Assembly: GCF_029255185.1 (NCBI RefSeq)
Contig: NZ_JAPUVO010000083.1
Location: forward strand, 1-34,233
Direction of reading: 5' to 3'
Length of the DNA stretch: 34,233 nt
Origin: Propionivibrio sp.
GTDB lineage: Bacteria > Pseudomonadota > Gammaproteobacteria > Burkholderiales > Rhodocyclaceae
This document shows positions 7,156 through 15,100 of the stretch, piece by piece. Within the stretch, counting starts at the first letter, position 1. Every line of letters begins with the position of its first letter. The position numbers and the translations under genes are program-made. Below the pieces are notes generated by a model that did not search any database, was not told the origin of the DNA, and saw only the letters and a list, made by a program, of their open reading frames with translations.

Positions 7156-7941
7156 ATGAAAATCACTCTGCTAGCCACCCTTCTGCTTGCCGTCTTTGCT
7201 GCTCCGGCCATGGCCCAGACCGCTGCTCCGACCGATGCTGCTGCCGTACCGGCCAGCCCCTTTACCGGCAATGTCTCACTGGCCAGCGAGTACATCTATC
7301 GCGGCATTGCGCAAACCAACCGCAAACCTGCCATTCAGGGTGGATTTGACTATACGCACAGCAGCGGCCTCTACGTCGGCGTGTGGGCATCGAACATCTC
7401 GTGGTTGAGCGATGTCCCAGGCAACAGCTCCTCGATCGAAATTGACGCCTACGGCGGCTTCAAAAACACCTTTGGCGGCGGCGACTTCAATTACGACGTC
7501 GGCGTGCTGACCTATAACTACCCGGGCAGTTACGTCGCAGGTTTCACCAAGGCCGATACCCAGGAAGTTTATGGCGCGCTGGGCTGGAAATGGTTGAGCG
7601 TCAAATATTCCTACGTTTTTTCGAAAAACATCTTCGGCTGGGTTGGCACCAACGGTGAAAAAACGCGTGGTAGCGATTACCTTGAGCTGAATGCCAACTA
7701 TGACCTCGGCGAAGGCTGGGGCCTTCTCGGCCACGTTGGTCACCAGAAGATCAAGCATCTCTCCGACGCCTCCTACACCGACTATAGGGTTGGCGTTACC
7801 AAGGACATCGGCTTTGGCGTCATTGGCTTGTCATACTGGGATACCGATGCCAAGGGTGATGTGGGCCAGCCTTACCACAACACTCACAACAAGGACCTGG
7901 GCAAGGGAGTGGCTTTGCTGTCCTTCAGCAAGACCTTTTAA
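7156..7941 (+). CDS. TorF-family putative outer-membrane porin
   Basis: The frame opens at an ATG at 7096, but that lies in the sigma-54 promoter. The start at ATG 7156 has GAGGAG upstream and yields a clear signal peptide (MKITLLATLLLAVFAAPAMA, cut after residue 20). The 261-residue product has the family pattern FTGNVSLASEYIYRGIAQT followed by alternating hydrophobic strands with many aromatic residues and a terminal Phe, as in outer-membrane barrels. Placement ahead of glnK and amtB behind a nitrogen promoter suggests it lets a nitrogen compound cross the outer membrane, or changes permeability in nitrogen starvation. That role is inference, since the family is uncharacterised for substrate. 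Confidence 0.85.
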   Translation: MKITLLATLLLAVFAAPAMAQTAAPTDAAAVPASPFTGNVSLASEYIYRGIAQTNRKPAIQGGFDYTHSSGLYVGVWASNISWLSDVPGNSSSIEIDAYGGFKNTFGGGDFNYDVGVLTYNYPGSYVAGFTKADTQEVYGALGWKWLSVKYSYVFSKNIFGWVGTNGEKTRGSDYLELNANYDLGEGWGLLGHVGHQKIKHLSDASYTDYRVGVTKDIGFGVIGLSYWDTDAKGDVGQPYHNTHNKDLGKGVALLSFSKTF

Positions 7942-7959
7942 TCCGGATTTCGCTTAACC

Positions 7960-8334
<375 letters not shown>

Positions 8335-8344
8335 GGAGAGAATC

Positions 8345-9820
8345 ATGAAAAACCTCTTGGCACTACTTGCCCTGCTCGGCGCCGTCACCCTGGCCGCGCC
8401 GTCATGGGCAGAAGACAAAGCGGTGGCGGCTCCGGCGGCCACTGGAACAGCACCGGCGGCGGCCAGTGCCGCCGCTGCACCCGCCGCACCTGCCAATGCC
8501 GCACCGGTATTGGTCCCAAACAAGGGCGACAATGCGTGGTTAATGGTCAGCGCCGCGCTAGTCATCCTGATGTCAATCCCCGGTCTGGCACTGTTCTACG
8601 GCGGCTTGGTCCGCTCGAAAAACATGCTTTCGGTGCTGATGCAGGTCTTTGTCACCTTCTCGCTGATCAGTGTGCTCTGGGTGGTCTACGGCTACTCGGT
8701 GGCCTTCACTGAAGGAGGCAACTTCTTCGGTACCCTGGACAAGCGATTCCTGAATGGAATGACCGTCGATTCCGTGGCGGCAACCTTCAGCAAGGGCGTG
8801 GCCATCTCTGAGCTTGCCTATGTCATCTTCCAGGGCGCCTTCGCAGCAATTACCTGCGGGCTGATCGTCGGCGCCTTCGCCGAGCGGGCCAAGTTCTCTG
8901 CCATCCTGGCCTTCATGGTCCTGTGGTTCACTTTCTCCTACCTGCCAATGGCGCACATGGTCTGGTATTGGGCCGGTCCGGATGCCTACATTGACGCAGC
9001 AGCAGGAGAGGTGGCGGGCAAGACGGCAGGCTTCCTGTTCCAGAAGGGCGCTCTCGACTTCGCTGGCGGTACCGTGGTGCATATCAACGCCGCAGTAGCC
9101 GGCCTGATCGGCGCCTTCATGATCGGCAAACGTGTCGGTTACGGCAAGGAGTCGATGGCCCCGCACAGCCTAACCTTCACCATGATCGGCGCATCGCTGC
9201 TGTGGTTCGGCTGGTTCGGCTTCAACGCCGGTTCGGCGCTCGAAGCCAATGGCGCCGCGGCTCTGGCGATGGTCAATACCTGGGTGGCCACAGCCTGCGC
9301 GGCGATGTCCTGGATGTTGGCCGAATGGATGATCAAGGGCAAGCCCTCGATGCTCGGCGCTGCTTCCGGCGCCGTCGCCGGCTTGGTAGCCATCACCCCG
9401 GCCGCTGGCTTCGTCGGTGTCAAGGGGGCCATCATCATCGGCCTGCTGGCTGGCATCATCTGCCTGTGGGGCGTCAATGGCCTCAAGCACCTGCTCGGCG
9501 CTGACGACTCGCTCGACGTGTTCGGCGTCCACGGTGTCGGCGGCATGCTCGGCGCCATTCTCACCGGGATTTTCTGCTCCCCGTCGTGGGGCGGCACCGG
9601 TGTCTATGACTACGTAGCCAACAAGGTCGGCGACTACGACATGGCTGCGCAGGTAATCAGCCAGTTGTGGGGCGTCGGCACAACCATTGTGTGGTCCGCC
9701 GTGGTTTCCCTGGTCGCTTACAAAATTGTTGACATGGTCATTGGCCTACGCGTACCTGAAGAGGAAGAGCGTGAAGGGCTGGACATCACTTCGCACGGCG
9801 AAACGGCCTACCACCACTAA
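8345..9820 (+). CDS. amtB: AmtB-type ammonium transporter
   Basis: This 491-residue inner-membrane ammonium channel starts at ATG 8345, behind GAGGAG. A cleavable signal peptide (ending SWA near residue 22) is followed by an Ala/Pro-rich periplasmic stretch (residues 25-57) and about 11 membrane helices. The twin histidines of the conduction pore are H246 in FAGGTVVHINAAVAGL and H396 in DVFGVHGVGGMLGAI. The entry-region segments NMLSVLMQ and MVWYWAGP are also present. The cytoplasmic tail RVPEEEEREGLDITSHGE is the conserved end that contacts GlnK. It forms the classical glnK-amtB pair and ends just before a strong terminator. Confidence 0.96.
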   Translation: MKNLLALLALLGAVTLAAPSWAEDKAVAAPAATGTAPAAASAAAAPAAPANAAPVLVPNKGDNAWLMVSAALVILMSIPGLALFYGGLVRSKNMLSVLMQVFVTFSLISVLWVVYGYSVAFTEGGNFFGTLDKRFLNGMTVDSVAATFSKGVAISELAYVIFQGAFAAITCGLIVGAFAERAKFSAILAFMVLWFTFSYLPMAHMVWYWAGPDAYIDAAAGEVAGKTAGFLFQKGALDFAGGTVVHINAAVAGLIGAFMIGKRVGYGKESMAPHSLTFTMIGASLLWFGWFGFNAGSALEANGAAALAMVNTWVATACAAMSWMLAEWMIKGKPSMLGAASGAVAGLVAITPAAGFVGVKGAIIIGLLAGIICLWGVNGLKHLLGADDSLDVFGVHGVGGMLGAILTGIFCSPSWGGTGVYDYVANKVGDYDMAAQVISQLWGVGTTIVWSAVVSLVAYKIVDMVIGLRVPEEEEREGLDITSHGETAYHH

Positions 9821-9845
9821 GCCACCCCGCAGCAGATCCCCCTTT

Positions 9846-9871
9846 GGGCGCCCTCGGCGCCCATTTTTTTT
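9846..9871 (+). terminator. Rho-independent terminator of torF-glnK-amtB
   Basis: GGGCGCC-CTC-GGCGCCC forms a perfect 7-bp stem with a 3-base loop. It is followed by A and then eight Ts and begins 26 bases after the amtB stop. Confidence 0.92.
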
Positions 9872-10004
9872 CACTGGCCCCGGGGTAATGACACTCAGTT
9901 GTTGCAGAATTCGCGCGCTCCCAGTTGCCAGAAACGATTTGCCGAAACGGTTTATAAATCGCATTAAATAAACATTCTATCTTGTTGATATTGTTTATTA
10001 CTTA

Positions 10005-10033
10005 TTGACAGAACTGGATTTGATCGTTAGGTT
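10005..10033 (+). promoter_or_regulatory. Candidate promoter of tpsB
   Basis: The stretch 9872-10089 after the amtB terminator has no gene and turns AT-rich near 9950-10080. A perfect -35 box TTGACA at 10005-10010 is followed after 17 bases by TAGGTT (10028-10033), a poor -10 (3 of 6). The match is suggestive only. Confidence 0.35.
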
Positions 10034-10089
10034 TCAAACTATCGGGCATACACAACAAATGAATAAATAAATCACAGGGCGCAGATAGG

Positions 10090-11808
10090 GTGCATCACCA
10101 ACAGAGAAAGCTCTCCCGTACCGGATTTGTCCTAGCATTCGCTGCGGTCGTCGCTTCGCAACAACTATTTGCCGCGCAACCGCCCGATGCCGGGCAATTG
10201 CTGCCCAGCGCGCCGTTTGCCCCGCTTCCCCCGAGCAATCCGTCGCCGGTCTTTGTGACGCCGGTCGACAAGGTAGAGATCGTGCCGGACAGTGAAGTGC
10301 GGATCATGGTTTCCCGTATTCGCATCACCGGCAATACGGCGTTCAGCGAAGCGCAATTGCAGGAACTGATCGCCCCTGCGCTGGAGCCGGAAGCTGGGAC
10401 GCCGCCGGGTAACGGAGCCATCGCCGGTCGACAAATGACCTTTGCCGAACTGCAAGCTCTTGCCGAGCGCATCACCGCGCACTACCGGGAACACGGTTAC
10501 CTGCTCGCCCGCGCCTATCTCCCGGCACAGGAAGTAGCGCAGGGCCAGCTTGAAATGACCGTGCTTGAGGGACGCATCAGCCGCATCAACTGGCGCAATG
10601 AATCACGCCACACCGACGCCACGGTGCAAAGTCATCTGGCCGAGTTGCCACTTGACCGCCCACTCTACAACCCAACCCTGGAACGTAGCCTGCTGCTACT
10701 CAACGACTTGCCGGGCAGCGACGCGCAGGCCACCATCCGCCCCGGGGTCTCGGTCGGCACGAGCGAGCTCGACATCCAGATGAGCGACCGGAAAGGTCTG
10801 CTTGCCGGCAACGTCAGCCTGGACAATGAGGGCAATCGTTACAGCGGCGAGTACCGCCTGGGCGCCTGCTTGAGCCTCAACAGCCCGCTGCATCTGGGCG
10901 ACAGCCTTGATCTGCGCCTGCTCGGCGGCGGTCGAGGCTTCCACTATGGTCGCCTGGCCTGGCAGGTGCCACTCAGGCAACAAGGGCTCACCGTCGGCGT
11001 CGCCGCCTCGTCGATGGACTACAGCCTGCTGGAGAACTTTGCACCACTGAAAGCGCACGGAACGGCCCGGATCGGCAGCATCTACGCCATCTATCCGCTA
11101 TTGCGCTCGCGCTTTAGCAACATCAACGCGCAATTGGCCTATGACCACAAACAACTCGATGACCGCGTCGACGCCAGCGCAAGCATCGTCAACCGGACGC
11201 TGGACGTCTGGCAGACTGGGCTATCCGGTAGCCGCACCGACGGCCTCGGCGGCGGCGGGCTAAACAACTGGTCGCTCACCGCCGTTGCCGGCAAGCTAAG
11301 CCTCGATCCGGCCGCCCAGGCAATCGACGCCGCCACCGTACGCACCGAGGGCAACTACAGCAAGAGCATGGTGCAGTTCGCGCGCACCCAGCGGCTGGCC
11401 GATGCCTGGAACCTCTATGGGCAGATCAGCGGCCAGGCCACGCAGAAAAACCTCGACAACTCCGAAAAGTACAGCCTTGGCGGCAGCAGCGCCGTGCGTG
11501 CCTACCCGCAAGGCGAAGCGCCGGTCGACGACGGCTGGGTGAGCACCGTCGAACTGCGCTACACCCCGACGCCCAACTGGCAGGTCTCGCTGTTCAACGA
11601 TGCAGCGCAGGGCAGATTGCAGCACTCGCCGGCGATCACCGCCAGCAGAAATGAGCGTCGCCTGTCCGGCTACGGCCTTGGGCTGACCTATGCTGACAAC
11701 GGCGGTTTAAGCGTGCAAGTGACCCTCGCTTGGCGCAGCGGTGAAACGCCGACCGCCGACAACGATCGCAGCCCACGCGGCTGGCTACGATTGCTGCATC
11801 CTTTTTAA
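10090..11808 (+). CDS. ShlB/FhaC-family two-partner secretion pore (TpsB)
   Basis: This 572-residue outer-membrane translocator starts at GTG 10090 and has a signal peptide ending near QQLFAAQ. The order is as in FhaC/HMW1B: a Pro-rich linker, POTRA domains (about residues 70-220, with ISRIRITGNTAFSEAQLQ, YLLARAYLPAQEVAQGQLE and VLEGRISRINW), then a 16-strand barrel from about residue 230. The barrel holds NVSLDNEGNRYSGEYRLGA and the conserved GGSSAVRAYPQGEAPVDDG, and it ends in F, as outer-membrane barrels do. It would secrete the TpsA protein encoded 313 bases downstream, recognising its N-terminal TPS domain. No strong ribosome-binding site is seen before the GTG, so the exact start is uncertain. 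Confidence 0.93.
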   Translation: MHHQQRKLSRTGFVLAFAAVVASQQLFAAQPPDAGQLLPSAPFAPLPPSNPSPVFVTPVDKVEIVPDSEVRIMVSRIRITGNTAFSEAQLQELIAPALEPEAGTPPGNGAIAGRQMTFAELQALAERITAHYREHGYLLARAYLPAQEVAQGQLEMTVLEGRISRINWRNESRHTDATVQSHLAELPLDRPLYNPTLERSLLLLNDLPGSDAQATIRPGVSVGTSELDIQMSDRKGLLAGNVSLDNEGNRYSGEYRLGACLSLNSPLHLGDSLDLRLLGGGRGFHYGRLAWQVPLRQQGLTVGVAASSMDYSLLENFAPLKAHGTARIGSIYAIYPLLRSRFSNINAQLAYDHKQLDDRVDASASIVNRTLDVWQTGLSGSRTDGLGGGGLNNWSLTAVAGKLSLDPAAQAIDAATVRTEGNYSKSMVQFARTQRLADAWNLYGQISGQATQKNLDNSEKYSLGGSSAVRAYPQGEAPVDDGWVSTVELRYTPTPNWQVSLFNDAAQGRLQHSPAITASRNERRLSGYGLGLTYADNGGLSVQVTLAWRSGETPTADNDRSPRGWLRLLHPF

Positions 11809-11974
11809 AGCGTCAGGCAGAATACATTTACAACTCAATACGCATCACATTCCCTTTTGTCGGCTCTGCATGCCCGTCGATCAGGTATATATACCGTTCG
11901 GATATATTGCGTCTTATGCTTTCGGTGTAGCAAACAACTCAAGGTTGACGAAAGTCTGTGAAAAAATCATCACG

Positions 11975-12014
11975 GCCTGATTTCCACACTTGTCACCCCG
12001 GCGAAAGCCGGGGT
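11975..12014 (+). repeat. REP-like palindromic element, left of tpsA
   Basis: ACCCCGGC-GAAA-GCCGGGGT (11995-12014) is a perfect 8-bp stem with a GAAA tetraloop, a form typical of dispersed REP elements in proteobacteria. The first 33 bases (11975-12007) reappear inverted at 18064-18096 with 30 identities, so tpsA and the relic are bracketed by inverted copies. Confidence 0.75.
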
Positions 12015-12036
12015 CTAGCTCGTTTATCTGATTGTT

Positions 12037-12105
12037 TTCCAGACGCTGATCATCCTCGGCGGCGGAATAGCCTTGCCCACTGACGTCGATTCCGTCCAGC
12101 GCTGA
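12037..12105 (+). pseudogene. Relic of a tpsA-like 3' end (last 22 codons and stop)
   Basis: The sequence reads FQTLIILGGGIALPTDVDSV-QR and then TGA. It corresponds to the last 22 residues of the intact tpsA (17954-18022, FQTLIIVSGGMALPIDIDSS-PR): 15 of 22 residues, and about 60 of 72 bases including three bases after the stop. A stop codon lies a few codons upstream in frame, so nothing remains of the rest. It is most simply the tail of a lost or rearranged paralogue, and it ends 16 bases before the tpsA ATG. Confidence 0.75.
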
Positions 12106-12121
12106 CCCCAGGGATGCCACC

Positions 12122-15100
12122 ATGAACCGCAGCTACCGAATCGTCTGGAGCGCCGCCCGCGGGCAGCAGGTGGTGGCGCCGGAGAACGCGCGCTGCGGCA
12201 GGCGGGGTGGCGTCACACCCACCGTCAAGCGCCTGCTCGCCGCCCTGCTCATCGCCTGCGCCCGACCCGGCTTTGCCCTGCCCGTTGATGGCGTCATCGT
12301 CGGCGGCAGCGGTGCCATCAGCCAGACGCCAGACACCCTGATCGTCAATCAAAGCACAGCAAACCTCGCTATCAACTGGCAACGCTTCAACATCGGCGCC
12401 AGCGAGACCGTCAACTTCGTCCAGCCAGGCCGCAGCGCCATTGCGCTCAACCGGGTACTCGGATCGGACGCCACGGCGATCTACGGCAAACTCAACGCCA
12501 ACGGTCAGGTGTTTCTGGTCAACAGCAACGGCATCCTCTTTGCCCGTGGGGCGCAGGTCAATGTCGGCGGCCTGGCGGCCTCGACGCTCGACCTTGATCC
12601 GGCCGACTTCATGGCCGGCAAGCGAACCTTTACCGGCAGCGGCGGGCGCATCGACAACCTTGGCACCCTCTCCGCCGCCGACGGCGGCTACATCGCCCTG
12701 CTCGGTGGCCAGGTCAGCAATGAGGGAACGATCAGCGCAAAACTCGGCACCGTCGCTTTGGCGTCGGGAAACCGCGTCAGCCTCGACTTTGCTGGCGACA
12801 AACTGCTCACTCTGCAGGTCGAGCAGGGGACGCTCAACAGCCTTGTTGAAAACCGCCAGGTGATCCAAGCCGACGGCGGCCAGGTCATCCTCACCGCACG
12901 CGCCGCCGATCAGCTCCTGAGCGGGGTGGTCAACACCACCGGCATCGTCCAGGCTCGAGGCATCAGCACCGACAATGGCGTCATTCGCTTAAGTGGCGAC
13001 CTGGTGGTCAATACCGGCACACTCGATGCCTCGGGCAGCACGGAGAGCAGCAACGGCGGAACGATTGACCTCAACGGCCGCAGCCTGCTGCAAGCCGGCG
13101 TGGTCCGTGCCGACGGTGCAGGCCGCGGCGGCCACATCCACCTCACCGCTGAAGGCACCCTGATCCAGACCGCCGCCGGCGAGATCAGCGCCAACGCCGG
13201 CAGCGGCCAGGGCGGCACGGTCGACCTGAGTGGCGGCCACGCCGCCTTCCTCTCCGGCAGCGTTAGCGCCAACGGCCAGAGCGGAGGGAAAGTCAGCGTC
13301 ACCGCCCCGCAACTGACGCTGTCGGCGACGACGATCAGCGCCGACGGCAGCGCGCAGGGCGGCAGCGTCTTGATCGGCGGCGACGCCCACGGCGCCAATC
13401 CGGACATCGCCAACGCCCAGACGACGATCGTCAACCCCTACACCACCCTGAGCGCCCAGGGCCGTCAAGGGAAGATCGTCGTCTGGTCGGACCAGGACAC
13501 CCGCTACTACGGCAGCGCCAAGACCGGGGCCGCAGGTTTCATCGAAGTCTCGGGCAAGCAGAACCTCTGCTACGGCGGCCAGACCGACGCCGGCACCGGC
13601 GGCCACGCCCTCTTCGACCCGACCAACCTGATTATCGACAACAGCGCACCGGCGCTCTTCTACCTCGATCTGGCCAACCCCGATCCGGCGGCCAATGAGA
13701 CGCACGGCTGGGCGGTCAGTGGCGGGGTCGTTGTGCTGAGCGGCGGCAATATCGCCGTGGCGAGCCCGAACGACAGCTTCGGCGCGGCGAATGCCGGGGC
13801 GGCCTACCTCTACAACGGCAGCACCGGGGCGCTGATCTCGGCGCTGACCGGGAGTACGGCCAGCGATCAGGTGGGTGTTGGCGGCATCACGGCGCTGAGC
13901 AACGGTAACTACGTGGTGCGCAGTTCCACCTGGAAAAACGGCGCGATCGCCAACGCTGGCGCTGCGACCTGGGGCAGCGGCACGACCGGCGTCAGCGGCA
14001 TCGTCAGCAGCGCCAACTCGCTGGTCGGGAGCACGGCCAGCGATCAGGTGGGAAGCGGCGGTATCACGGCGCTGACCAATGGCAACTACGTGGTGCGCAG
14101 TCCCAACTGGGACAACGGTGCGATCGTCAACGCCGGCGCAGCGACCTGGGGCAACGGCACGACCGGCATCAGCGGCGCGGTGAGCAGCACCAATTCACTG
14201 GTCGGCAGCACAGCGAGTGATCAGGTGGGCAATGCAAGCATCATAGCGCTGAACAACGGCAACTACGTGGTGAGCACCTCCAACTGGGACAATGGCGCGA
14301 CCGTCGACGCCGGCGCGGTGACTTGGGGCAACGGCGCGACCGGGATCAGCGGCGCAGTGACCAGCGCCAATTCGCTGGTTGGCAGCGCGACCAACGATCG
14401 GGTAGGCAATAGCGGCATCACGGCACTCACCAACGGCAACTACGTAGTAGTGAGTGCCAACTGGGATAAGGGTGGGATCAGCAACGCTGGCGCCGCGACC
14501 TGGGGCAGCGGCACGACGGGCATCAGTGGTGCGGTAAGCAGCGCTAATTCGTTGGTCGGCAGCTTGGCCAACGATGCGGTGGGCGGTAATGGCGTCACGG
14601 CACTGACGAATGGCAATTACGTAGTGATCAGTTCAACCTGGAAAAACGGCGCAACCCTCGGTGCCGGCGCGGTGACCTGGGGTAACGGTACGACGGGCAT
14701 CAGCGGTGCGGTGACCAGCGCTAATTCGTTGGTCGGCAGCTCGATCAGCGACCAGGTGGGCATTGGCGGCGTCACGGCGCTCACCAACGGCAACTACGTG
14801 GTGGGCAGTTATTTTTGGAACAGCACCGGCGCCGCGACCTGGGGCAACGGCACGACGGGCATCAGCGGCGCCGTAACCAGCGCCAATTCGCTGGTCGGCA
14901 GCTCGGCTAATGATCTTGTGGGCGTTGGCGTCACGGCGCTCGCTAACGGCAACTATGTGGTGAACAGCCCATTTTGGAGAAACGGCGCGATCGCCTCCGC
15001 CGGCGCGGTGACCTGGGGCAACGGCACGACAGGCATCAGCGGCGCTGTGACCAGCGCTAATTCGTTGGTCGGAACCACGGCCAACGATCAGGTGGGCAAT

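Larger units (their letters stand above)
11809..12121. other. Intergenic region between tpsB and tpsA
   Basis: This is a 313-base gap without a convincing gene. It contains a 12-base palindrome GGTATATATACC at 11884-11895, a REP-like hairpin at 11975-12014, and a relic of a tpsA-like 3' end at 12037-12105. No clear sigma-70 promoter is visible. tpsA could be read from the tpsB transcript or from the AT-rich part around 11890-11960. Confidence 0.6.

Noticed and set aside
11869-11980. Short open frame in the tpsB-tpsA gap
   Set aside because: There is no ribosome-binding site, no recognisable product and an AT-rich regulatory character.
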